This document shows, piece by piece, positions 54,573 to 62,069 of a stretch of DNA of 64,000 nucleotides. Below the pieces are notes generated by a model. The model was not told where the DNA came from. It ran no database searches and saw only the letters and a program-made list of their open reading frames with translations. Numbering within the stretch: position 1 is the stretch's first letter; every line of letters starts with the position of its first letter. Position numbers and translations under genes: made by a program. The DNA is from Thalassovita autumnalis (GTDB lineage Bacteria; Pseudomonadota; Alphaproteobacteria; Rhodobacterales; Rhodobacteraceae), in the NCBI RefSeq assembly GCF_001458255.1, contig NZ_CYSB01000027.1, positions 88,306-152,305 of the forward strand, in the 5' to 3' direction.

Positions 54573-55367
54573 TTAGCCCAGCGGGTTATCCGGATCATCG
54601 TCCGGGTCGGCATCCTGATTGCCGTAAAAACCTGTTGCGACCACAAATTTTTCAGAACTGTCAGAGCGTGACGCGGGTGGTTTGACGTTCACCACCTTTT
54701 TGAACTTGGTCTTCAGCAGCTTCTGCAATTCCCCCTCGGCACCACCGGCCAGAACCTTGGCCACAAAGGTGCCGCCTTCGTCCAAGACGTCAAAGGCCAG
54801 ATAGGCCGCCGCTTCGCAGAGCGCGATGATGCGCAGGTGGTCGGTCTGCTTGTGCCCCGAAGACGCCGCCGCCATGTCCGACATCACAACATCGGCTTGA
54901 CCGCCCAGCCAGTCCTTGACCTTCAGATCGGCGTCATCTTCCATAAAGTCGAGCTGGTGAATTTCCGCGCCGGCGATCGGCTCAACCTCCTGCAGGTCGA
55001 CACCGATGATCCGGCCCACGGCTTTGCCCTTTTTCTCACCCAGCGCGTTGATGCGGGGCACCGCCACCTGGCACCAGCCGCCCGGCGCGCAGCCCAGATC
55101 CACCACCCGTGCGCCGGGCACGAGGAACCGGTATTTGTCATCCAGTTCAAGGATCTTATAGGCGGCGCGGCCACGGTAGCCATCGGTCTGCGCCCGTTTC
55201 ACGTAAGGGTCGTTCAATTGCCGCTGCAGCCAAAGGGTTGAGGACATCTTGCGCCCGCGCGCGGTTTTCACCTTGACCGTCAGGTCCCGCTGGCCACGGC
55301 CAGAGGTGTTCTTGTTTGCACCGGGTTTGCCGACGCCGTATTTTTTCTTGCCGGGTTTCTTGGCCAT
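54573..55367 (-). CDS. rlmE: 23S rRNA 2'-O-methyltransferase (FtsJ/RlmE)
   Basis: 264 residues from the ATG at 55367 (AGGTAAG upstream). An extended Lys/Gly-rich N-terminus ([19 protein letters not shown]) precedes the FtsJ fold: [24 protein letters not shown] with the first catalytic Lys, SAM loop [15 protein letters not shown], the catalytic Asp in [18 protein letters not shown] and the second Lys in [12 protein letters not shown]. It methylates U2552 of 23S rRNA. It lies 187 bp after ppx on the same strand. Confidence 0.92.
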   Translation of the reverse strand: MAKKPGKKKYGVGKPGANKNTSGRGQRDLTVKVKTARGRKMSSTLWLQRQLNDPYVKRAQTDGYRGRAAYKILELDDKYRFLVPGARVVDLGCAPGGWCQVAVPRINALGEKKGKAVGRIIGVDLQEVEPIAGAEIHQLDFMEDDADLKVKDWLGGQADVVMSDMAAASSGHKQTDHLRIIALCEAAAYLAFDVLDEGGTFVAKVLAGGAEGELQKLLKTKFKKVVNVKPPASRSDSSEKFVVATGFYGNQDADPDDDPDNPLG

Positions 55368-55554
55368 CGTCTTACCTGTGTTGCCCTGCTGTTGCGGGGC
55401 GTTTGTTTGCGGGCCTTGGGCCCGGTCCGTCTGATTTGGGCGGGTTTGGCGTAAGTTGCGCCAAATGCCAAGCCCGTGTGTGGCGGATCGTGGCAATTGC
55501 CGTGATTTCTGTGCGTTTCTGGCTCAAAACCCGCTGTTTGATCCAGATCTAGGG

Positions 55555-56667
55555 TCAGAACGGCCCATCTTCCAGTACCCCATCCGCACTCATCTGCGCA
55601 TAGAGCAAGCCTTCGCGCAGGCCCCGATCTGCCACGGATAACCGATCAGTCGGCCAGCAGCGCAGCAGCGCCTGCAGGATCGCGGAGCCTGACATGATCA
55701 GCGCCTGACGGTCCTGGCCAATGCGCGGATCGCGCCGGCGTCCCTGCGGGCCAAGGCTGAGGTAGTTGCGGATCACCTTGTCGATCTGATCTGACGTCAT
55801 CCGCAGCCCGTCTACCTTGGTCCGGTCATAGCGTTTCAGCCCCAGATGGCTGGCCGCCACAGTGGTCACCGTGCCCGAGGTGCCGACGATCTGAAACCCT
55901 TCGCGGGTCTGCTCATCCGCGTAGGGTGAGAACTCAGACAGGTTTTCCTCAAAAAACCAGCTCATCAGCGCAAAGCGGGCGGCGTCATCTTCGACATCGC
56001 GGAACTGATCGCGCAGCGTTGCGACGCCAAGCGGCACGGAAATCCAATCCACCACCTTGGCGGCGGGGAAGGGGCTGTCAGCGGTCTGAAACCCCGAATG
56101 CAGCCGCATGATCGAACGGGGACGGTCGCGTTTGGGCACTGATGTCAGATCGATCCACACCAATTCGGTCGAGCCACCGCCAATATCGACGACCAGCAGC
56201 TGTTCGGTCTTGGTCGACACCAGGGGCGCGCAGGAGATAACCGCCAGACGGGCCTCTTCCTCGGGTTGGATGATGTCCAACTGCAGCCCGGTTTCGCGTT
56301 TCACCTGACGGATGAATTCGCGTGAGTTTTTGGCGCGACGGCAGGCTTCGGTGGCGACCAGACGCATCCGGCGCACCTTGTGGCGTTTCAGTTTCTGCTG
56401 ACAGATCCGCAGCGCCTGAACCGTACGCCCCATTGAGGCGCGACTCAGCCGTCCAGTGCTTTCCAGACCGGCGCCCAGTTGCACCGACTTTGAAAAGCTG
56501 TCCACCACATGAAATTGACTGCCCTTTGGCTGGGCAATCAGCATGCGGCAGCTATTTGTTCCCAGATCCAGGGCCGCATAAAGCTCAGCCGGATCCGGCG
56601 GATTGGGCGCGGGGCTCTCAACCGGTTTCGGGAATGCGCCCGCACCTCTGGGACGCTTGGGCGCCAT
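55555..56667 (-). CDS. ppx: Ppx/GppA-family phosphatase (exopolyphosphatase/pppGpp phosphohydrolase)
   Basis: 370 residues from the ATG at 56667, with GGAGGG seven bases upstream. Actin-like ATPase fold: ALDLGTNSCRMLIA near 38, RLVATEACRRAKNSREFI near 108, LLVVDIGGGSTELVWID near 170 and GTSGTVTTVAA near 265. It lacks the C-terminal HD-like domain of the ~500-residue E. coli Ppx, as is common in alphaproteobacteria. It is paired with rlmE downstream. Whether polyphosphate or pppGpp is the substrate cannot be told. Confidence 0.88.
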   Translation of the reverse strand: MAPKRPRGAGAFPKPVESPAPNPPDPAELYAALDLGTNSCRMLIAQPKGSQFHVVDSFSKSVQLGAGLESTGRLSRASMGRTVQALRICQQKLKRHKVRRMRLVATEACRRAKNSREFIRQVKRETGLQLDIIQPEEEARLAVISCAPLVSTKTEQLLVVDIGGGSTELVWIDLTSVPKRDRPRSIMRLHSGFQTADSPFPAAKVVDWISVPLGVATLRDQFRDVEDDAARFALMSWFFEENLSEFSPYADEQTREGFQIVGTSGTVTTVAASHLGLKRYDRTKVDGLRMTSDQIDKVIRNYLSLGPQGRRRDPRIGQDRQALIMSGSAILQALLRCWPTDRLSVADRGLREGLLYAQMSADGVLEDGPF

Positions 56668-56887
56668 AGTCACGCCCTCCATTTCGAGTTACCCCCACGG
56701 TAGTCTCTCTGGCGGTTCGGCGCAAGGCGTGGCGCGGCGGCAGCGTAAATTTCACCCAAGGTCGCAGGACCGCCTCGGAATGTCGAAATTTGGCCTAGTG
56801 TCGCAATTTGACCGGTTTAAGCAGGAAAGAGAGGGGCGGCGGAATCACATCGCCCAAACGCGACTGTTGCAAAGGATCACTTAGCCC

Positions 56888-57190
56888 ATGCCTGACGTCA
56901 CTATCGTTTACTGGCGCGATATTCCCGCACAGGTCATCGTCGGCAAAGGGCGGCGTGGCGCCAAGAAACCTTTGGCAGAACGGTTCGAACAGGCGATTGA
57001 CCGCGCTGCGATGAAAATCGGCGCCTCGGACACGGATGCCTATCTGGCGGAATGGCGCAAAGCCGATCCTTACGAGATGGCGGGCGATCCGGCTGAGATT
57101 GTCGCAGCTGAGGCCGCGCGTCTGGAAGAGGAATACGATCAGGAGCGGATCAAAGCGCTGATCGCAAATGAGGGGTGGGACCGCGGGTGA
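56888..57190 (+). CDS. Small 'virulence factor'-family protein linked to C1-folate genes
   Basis: 100 residues from the ATG at 56888 (AGGA upstream). The start VTIVYWRDIPAQVIVGKGRRGAKKPLAERFEQAIDRAAM matches the conserved family known only as 'virulence factor' (PF13769 type), which often sits next to methylene-THF reductase and cobalamin methyltransferase genes, as here. Acidic C-terminus. Function unknown. Confidence 0.75.
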   Translation: MPDVTIVYWRDIPAQVIVGKGRRGAKKPLAERFEQAIDRAAMKIGASDTDAYLAEWRKADPYEMAGDPAEIVAAEAARLEEEYDQERIKALIANEGWDRG

Positions 57191-57231
57191 CCCCGCGCTG
57201 GCCACATATCACACACATAAGGGAGGCCGTG

Positions 57232-58182
57232 ATGGCATTGCTGAATTTCCGCAAACGGGAGGATCGCCCGACAAATCCGGTCAACCCTCAGATGGAGGCC
57301 TTCCTGCAGGGCTACTCGATCGAGGTGATGCCGCGCACTGCAGCCAAGATCGACAATTTCCGCGATCTGCTGCCCGAGGGCACCCGCGTTTACATCGCCC
57401 ACATTGGGGGCACCCCGATTGAGGACATGGTGGAAACCGCCGCGCGCCTCAGCGATGACGGCTACAACGTCATGCCGCATTTCCCGGCGCGGATCATCAA
57501 AGATGCCGCCACGCTGGAAGACTGGATCAACCGCTATCAGTCCGAGGCCGGCGTCAAACAGGCGTTGCTGCTGGCAGGCGGTGTTGCGAACCCTGTGGGG
57601 GAATTCCACTCCTCCATGCAGCTGATGGAAACCGGCTTGTTTGACAAGGCAGGCTTCACCCATCTGCATGTGGCGGGCCACCCTGAGGGCAACAAAGACA
57701 TCGACCCGGATGGATCGGACAAAATGGTGATGGAAGCGCTGCGCTGGAAACAGGCGTTCAACGACCGCACCGATGCATCTATCGCGCTGGCCACCCAGTT
57801 TGCCTTTGACGCCGATCCGATCATCGACTGGGCCAACCGTCTGACCGCTGAGGGTATCACCCTGCCGATCCACATCGGCATTGCTGGGCCTGCAAAACTG
57901 CAGACCCTGATCAAGTTTGCCATTGCCTGTGGTGTTGGGCCTTCGCTGTCGGTTTTGCAGAAACGCGCGATGGATGTGACCAAGCTGCTGCTGCCCTATG
58001 AGCCGACCGATGTGTTGACCAAACTGGCGGCACACAAGGCCGCCAACCCCGATTTCAACATCACCAATGTGCACTTCTTCCCGCTGGGCGGGATCAAGAC
58101 CAACGCCAATTGGGCGATCGACAACGGCGGCGCTGCTGCCGTGCCCGCCAACCTCGCGGCCGAAGCCGCAGTGTCGCAGTAA
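57232..58182 (+). CDS. Methylenetetrahydrofolate reductase-like protein
   Basis: 316 residues from the ATG at 57232 (GGGAGG upstream). A TIM-barrel flavoprotein of the MetF type: SIEVMPRTAAKIDNFRDLLPEG, VMPHFPARIIKDAATLEDW, LLLAGGVANPVGEF, HLHVAGHPEGNKDIDPDGSDKM and ITNVHFFPLGGIKTNANWA. It reduces or oxidises methylene/methyl-THF. Coupled to a methyl-THF:corrinoid methyltransferase 9 bp downstream, it may run in the oxidising direction to feed demethylation products into C1 metabolism. Confidence 0.85.
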   Translation: MALLNFRKREDRPTNPVNPQMEAFLQGYSIEVMPRTAAKIDNFRDLLPEGTRVYIAHIGGTPIEDMVETAARLSDDGYNVMPHFPARIIKDAATLEDWINRYQSEAGVKQALLLAGGVANPVGEFHSSMQLMETGLFDKAGFTHLHVAGHPEGNKDIDPDGSDKMVMEALRWKQAFNDRTDASIALATQFAFDADPIIDWANRLTAEGITLPIHIGIAGPAKLQTLIKFAIACGVGPSLSVLQKRAMDVTKLLLPYEPTDVLTKLAAHKAANPDFNITNVHFFPLGGIKTNANWAIDNGGAAAVPANLAAEAAVSQ

Positions 58183-58191
58183 GGAAGAGCC

Positions 58192-59268
58192 ATGACGCGC
58201 ACCATCGTAGAATCCCCGACCAAGACCGCGATCATTGGTTTCGATCAGCCTTTCACCGTGATTGGTGAACGGATCAATCCCACCGGCCGCAAGATCCTGA
58301 ATGCGGAACTGGAAGCGGGCGATTTTTCCCGCGTGCAGGCAGATGCCCTGGCGCAGGTGGCCGCTGGCGCCACCATCCTCGACATCAATTCGGGCGCGGT
58401 GTTTTCCAACAAAATGGCCGAAGATCCGCGCTACGCGGACAACAACTTTGTGGAACCGGACCTGATGCGTCAGCTGGTTGAAAAGGTGCAGGAAGTCACC
58501 GATTGCCCGCTGTGTATCGACAGTTCCGTGCCCGGCGCGTTGGAGGCTGGTCTGGACGCCGCCAAAGGCCGCCCGCTGCTGAACTCGGTCACGGGTGAAG
58601 AGGAACGGCTGGAGCTGGTGCTGCCGCTGGTCAAGAAATACAACGTGCCGGTGGTGGCCATTTCCAACGATGACACGGGGATTTCCGAAGATCCCGAAGT
58701 GCGCTTTGCCGTGGCCAAAAAGATTGTGGAACGCGCCGCCGATTTCGGCATTCCGGCCTATGACATCGTGGTCGATCCGCTGGTGATGCCTGTGGGGGCA
58801 ATGGGGTCTGCTGGTTTGCAGGTGTTTGAGCTGAACAAACGTCTGCGCAATGAACTGGGTGTGAACACCACCTGCGGCGCCTCCAACATCTCCTTCGGGT
58901 TGCCAAACCGTCACGGCATCAACAATGCCTTCCTGCCGATGGCGATGGCGACCGGCATGACCTCAGCGATCATGAACCCGGTGGCGCTGCCTGTTGGGCC
59001 GAAGAAACTGGCCGAGAAAAAGGCCGAAGTGGAAGCGGCAGGCATCATCCTGCCCGCCGACATGGATGATGAGGCGTTCTGCCAGATGTTCGGCCTTGGC
59101 TCGACCAAACCGCGTGCCGGTAAAGAGATGGAGGCGATCCGTGCCGCCAACTTCCTCACCAACAACGATGAGGGTGGCGCAGAATGGATCAAGTTCAACA
59201 AACCTGCCGGTGATGCTGGCGAAGGTGGGCGTGGCCGCCGTGGTGGTGGCCGTCGCCGCCGCGCTTGA
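58192..59268 (+). CDS. Methyltetrahydrofolate:cobalamin (corrinoid) methyltransferase
   Basis: 358 residues. A pterin-binding (DHPS-like) barrel: FTVIGERINPTGRKILNAELEAGDFSRVQ near 20, AAGATILDINSGAVF, CPLCIDSSVPGALEAGL, LLNSVTGEEERLELVLPLVKKY and CGASNISFGLPNRHGINNAFL. It transfers methyl groups between THF and a corrinoid protein. The last ~20 residues are a Gly/Arg-rich tail (GEGGRGRRGGGRRRRA) not usual in the family. No corrinoid protein gene is in the window. Confidence 0.87.
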   Translation: MTRTIVESPTKTAIIGFDQPFTVIGERINPTGRKILNAELEAGDFSRVQADALAQVAAGATILDINSGAVFSNKMAEDPRYADNNFVEPDLMRQLVEKVQEVTDCPLCIDSSVPGALEAGLDAAKGRPLLNSVTGEEERLELVLPLVKKYNVPVVAISNDDTGISEDPEVRFAVAKKIVERAADFGIPAYDIVVDPLVMPVGAMGSAGLQVFELNKRLRNELGVNTTCGASNISFGLPNRHGINNAFLPMAMATGMTSAIMNPVALPVGPKKLAEKKAEVEAAGIILPADMDDEAFCQMFGLGSTKPRAGKEMEAIRAANFLTNNDEGGAEWIKFNKPAGDAGEGGRGRRGGGRRRRA

Positions 59269-59278
59269 TGCGAGGGAG

Positions 59279-59314
59279 GGAGCGAGGCGCTGCCTCGCGC
59301 TCCGGAGTATTTTT
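59279..59314 (+). terminator. Terminator 1 after the methyltransferase gene
   Basis: GGAGCG-AGGC pairs with GCCT-CG-CGCTCC (two-base bulge), followed by GGAGTATTTTT. The stem starts ten bases after the stop and the T-run is in place. Confidence 0.7.
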
Positions 59315-59323
59315 AGCAAGATG

Positions 59324-59352
59324 AAAGGGCGGCCCTGCGGGGGCGCCTTTTT
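59324..59352. terminator. Terminator 2, shared with the convergent VOC gene
   Basis: A bulged GC-rich stem (GGCGgCCC with GGGCGCC) is flanked by AAAG on the left and CTTTTT on the right, so it can act on both strands. It ends just before the stop of the VOC gene. Confidence 0.65.
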
Positions 59353-59354
59353 GC

Positions 59355-59741
59355 TTAGGTGATTGGGGTGGCCAGTTCGACAAGGCAGCCGTTCAGGTCA
59401 CGCACATAAGCGACCGTCTGGCCCCAGGGTTTTTCTGATGGAGGCACAACGGGGCTACATCCTGCATCAAGCGCGGTTTGGTAGGCGCTCGCGACGCCCT
59501 CCGTGACGAGGCAGATTTCCCAAGCGGCAGCGAGGGATTTGGCGCTGTTGGGGCTGACGGCAAGGCCGTTCAACTCAATCGCGTCGAGGGCGGCAAAGGC
59601 CAGCGCGGTGGCGCCGGTCTCCATCTCAGCGTAGGTCTGGCTGTCATGCAGGAAGCGGCATTTGAGGCCAAAGGCGGTTTCGTAAAATGTGACCGTTTGC
59701 GGCACATCGGCGACGTAGATGATTGTGTATCCAAGTTTCAT
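59355..59741 (-). CDS. VOC-family (glyoxalase/bleomycin-resistance-like) protein
   Basis: 128 residues, one vicinal-oxygen-chelate domain. It begins KLGYTIIYVADVPQTVTFYETAFGLKCRFLHDSQTYAEME and ends KPWGQTVAYVRDLNGCLVELATP, typical of small VOC enzymes or binding proteins. The first metal His is replaced (IIYV), the distal Glu is kept. Substrate unknown. It lies 42 bp after the AraC gene on the same strand. Confidence 0.8.
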   Translation of the reverse strand: MKLGYTIIYVADVPQTVTFYETAFGLKCRFLHDSQTYAEMETGATALAFAALDAIELNGLAVSPNSAKSLAAAWEICLVTEGVASAYQTALDAGCSPVVPPSEKPWGQTVAYVRDLNGCLVELATPIT

Positions 59742-59783
59742 ATGCTGAGTTTAGCAGGGCGGGCCGCGGCGCTCTTGGATAAA

Positions 59784-60569
59784 TCAGACATCGATGTGCG
59801 AAATCGCGAGGTGCAACTGGGGCAACGTCAGGTTTGGTGGCAAATCGGCCGGGGTGAAGCCGCCGAAGCGCTTGAAGGCGCGGGTCATATGGCTTTGATC
59901 GCAATACCCTGCCTCAAAACTCGCGGCGCTGAGCGGCAGGCAGGCGTCACGGATCAGCCGTAGCGCACGGTGAAACTGGACCAATTGCGCATAGATTTTG
60001 GGCGACAGGCCAACGGTGTGCGCAAAGCGGCGCTGCAACTGGCGTGTGCTGAGCGACAGGTGACCTGCTAGGCGGGGCACGGGCAGGCGCCCGCCGCTGT
60101 GGTGGATCAGATCCAGCACCTCGGTCACATCGGGCGCCTGGACCTTGTTGAGCCGCGGGGACAGCGCCTGCTGTAGCAGGCGGGCCAGCTGGCGCGGAGA
60201 TGCTGGCCCTGTAGGCAATGTGATTTCAGGCAGGATCGCCTGTGCATCGGACTGTCGCAGCGATTTGTCCTGCATTTCCGCCAGCCCATCGCCCCAGATC
60301 AAGTGGCTGTAAGAGGGGCGTAGGCGCAGACCAATCCAGCAGTCGCCGGGCTGTTCCGGCACCGCAAAGGCGCGGGTGGCTGGGCCGGGCAGTACCAGAT
60401 GTGGCGGCGAGGGGCTCAGTTCGTTGTAACGCAGGATAATGTCACAGCGACCATCCGGCAGCACCAGCGAGGTGCCTGTTGCGGTGGCGCGATGGGTCCA
60501 GAACGCCTCAACCGAGCGGGTCAGGCGCGGTGACAGCTGGCGATCGCGGTAACCGGCGGGCAGGGGCAT
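59784..60569 (-). CDS. AraC-family transcriptional regulator
   Basis: 261 residues. A DUF6597-like N-terminal sensing part (AFWTHRATATGTSLVLPDGRCDIILRYN) is followed by a C-terminal AraC double helix-turn-helix (LPVPRLAGHLSLSTRQLQRRFAHTVGLSPKIYAQLVQFHRAL ... SAASFEAGYCDQSHMTRAFKRFGGFTP). It is 20 bp downstream of the response-regulator gene and 42 bp before the VOC gene, so the three may be co-transcribed. The VOC gene is a likely target. Confidence 0.87.
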   Translation of the reverse strand: MPLPAGYRDRQLSPRLTRSVEAFWTHRATATGTSLVLPDGRCDIILRYNELSPSPPHLVLPGPATRAFAVPEQPGDCWIGLRLRPSYSHLIWGDGLAEMQDKSLRQSDAQAILPEITLPTGPASPRQLARLLQQALSPRLNKVQAPDVTEVLDLIHHSGGRLPVPRLAGHLSLSTRQLQRRFAHTVGLSPKIYAQLVQFHRALRLIRDACLPLSAASFEAGYCDQSHMTRAFKRFGGFTPADLPPNLTLPQLHLAISHIDV

Positions 60570-60589
60570 GGATCAGCCCCAAAAACGGA

Positions 60590-61198
60590 TCAGACCAGAT
60601 CCTTGTCGCGGGCAATCATTGCGGCATGGGTGCGGTTGCGCGCCTGTAGTTTGCGGCTGAGCGTTTTGACATGCAGCTTGACGGTCACCTCTTGCACGTC
60701 GAGGTCGCGGGCAATCTCTTTGTTGGCTTTGCCTTCGCAAATACCGCGCAACACGTCCATTTCCCGTGGGGTAAGGTGAATGTCGGCGGCACTGTCTTCC
60801 GCTGAATCCAAGAAATGCTGGGGCGTGTAAATCCCGCCATTGAGCAGATGTTGCACGGCGGAAATCAGCGTTTCCGGCGCAATGGTCTTGGGCAGGAAGC
60901 CCGATGCCCCGGCAGACAGCGCCCGGCGGGCCACGTCGGGGGATGCGGTGCCAGAAATAATGGCAACGGGCAGTTCTTCGTTGGTTTCCATCGCTTTCAG
61001 CAGGCCCTCAGGCAGTTTCATGCCGGGCATCGTATAGTCCAGCATGACCAGTTCATAACTGCCGGTTTTTTCGATCATCGCCATGGCTTCTTGGAAATTG
61101 GACGCCTGATCGACATGAAGCTCCCCCATGTCCCGCAGATAGGCTGCGAGGGTTTCGCGCACCAGATCGTGGTCGTCAGCAATCAAAATTCTGGTCAT
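60590..61198 (-). CDS. LuxR/NarL-family response regulator
   Basis: 202 residues from the ATG at 61198; the frame extending to 61270 lacks conserved sequence. The receiver has DD at 8-9, the phospho-acceptor D54 in VMLDYTMPGM, and Lys in FLPKTIAPETLISAV near 107. The C-terminal LuxR helix-turn-helix reads LTPREMDVLRGICEGKANKEIARDLDVQEVTVKLHVKTLSRKLQ. It is divergent from the periplasmic Moco-fold gene and the hybrid kinase gene; these three probably form one signalling unit. Confidence 0.9.
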   Translation of the reverse strand: MTRILIADDHDLVRETLAAYLRDMGELHVDQASNFQEAMAMIEKTGSYELVMLDYTMPGMKLPEGLLKAMETNEELPVAIISGTASPDVARRALSAGASGFLPKTIAPETLISAVQHLLNGGIYTPQHFLDSAEDSAADIHLTPREMDVLRGICEGKANKEIARDLDVQEVTVKLHVKTLSRKLQARNRTHAAMIARDKDLV

Positions 61199-61264
61199 TG
61201 CAAAAGCGGTCCTTGGTATTCCAACACGTTTCAATAAAACAAAACTTTGGGCAAATGACCAGAA

Positions 61265-61277
61265 CGTCAATTTGACG
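61265..61277. promoter_or_regulatory. Palindrome between the response regulator and the Moco-fold gene
   Basis: CGTCAA-T-TTGACG is a perfect 13-base palindrome 67 bases before the response-regulator start. It could be bound by that regulator. Confidence 0.35.
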
Positions 61278-61427
61278 GTCGCTTCCCTTGGTTCACTGAG
61301 GAGAAAAATTATGCATTGAACCTGGGGACGGTGCCTGAAAATTCCCCCTATACAGTTGGATAGGCCTCTAGACGCACTGTGTCAATTTCCGCAAGCTGGG
61401 TTTTAAGAAACAAGACAGGTCGAGGTT

Positions 61428-61955
61428 ATGAAACATACAAGACGAGGTTTAGCGCGTTTCGCCATGGCTTCTTTGGCTGCGTTGGCGCTGATGGGACCTG
61501 CTGCACCACTGTGGGCGGGCTCGGCCGATCCGACACCTGAAACCATTGTCATGACGGTCACCTATGAGGATGGCAGCGGCCGTGAAATGCGGGAGTTGAC
61601 CCTGGGCGAGGTAATGGAATTGCCGGTGTCTGGATTTGAAACCTCGACCGTCTGGACCGAAGGGGTCCAGCGCTTTGAGGGTGTTTGGCTGGAAGACCTG
61701 ATTGCTCATCTCGGCCTCAACGAAGGGACGCTGGAACTTTCAGCGCTGAACGAATATTTGGTAGATTTTCAGGCAGATGAGATCCCGGGCAGCAAGGCGC
61801 TGGTCGCTTATCGCCATAATGGCAAGCTGATGTCGGCACGGGAAAAAGGCCCGCTTTGGATTGTTTACCCCTATGACGAGGGGCCGGAGTTCCAGACAGA
61901 ATTGACATATATGTCAAGTATTTGGCAGTTGGACCGCATTATTGCGCTGCCTTGA
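61428..61955 (+). CDS. Periplasmic oxidoreductase-molybdopterin-fold protein lacking the Mo-ligand cysteine
   Basis: 175 residues. The basic, Arg-rich start and hydrophobic stretch (RFAMASLAALALMGPAAPLWA, cut near 31) form a signal peptide. The mature part matches the small sulfite-oxidase-like Moco domain family (ELTLGEVMELPVSGFETSTVWTEGVQRFEGVWLEDLIAHLG ... KGPLWIVYPYD). There is no cysteine anywhere in the protein, so it cannot bind molybdenum by the usual thiolate. It is followed by a hybrid histidine kinase, so a sensory role is plausible. Confidence 0.8.
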   Translation: MKHTRRGLARFAMASLAALALMGPAAPLWAGSADPTPETIVMTVTYEDGSGREMRELTLGEVMELPVSGFETSTVWTEGVQRFEGVWLEDLIAHLGLNEGTLELSALNEYLVDFQADEIPGSKALVAYRHNGKLMSAREKGPLWIVYPYDEGPEFQTELTYMSSIWQLDRIIALP

Positions 61956-61967
61956 GCGGCATCATGG

Positions 61968-62022
61968 ATGCAAAATTGGCTAAAAAGCCGTTCAGGCCCA
62001 GCTGTGGGCCTCACTTTTGCAT
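61968..62022 (+). promoter_or_regulatory. Nested inverted repeats between the Moco-fold gene and the hybrid kinase gene
   Basis: An outer perfect stem ATGCAAAA (61968-61975)/TTTTGCAT (62015-62022) encloses two hairpins: GGC-TAAAAA-GCC (61978-61989) and AGGCCC-AGCTGT-GGGCCT (61994-62011). This could be a three-way junction in the mRNA or a processing or partial-termination site. Confidence 0.4.
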
Positions 62023-62069
62023 TGGAAAAAGGCTAGTCTGTCAAAGGGATAAGTGAGAAGGAGTCGCCG

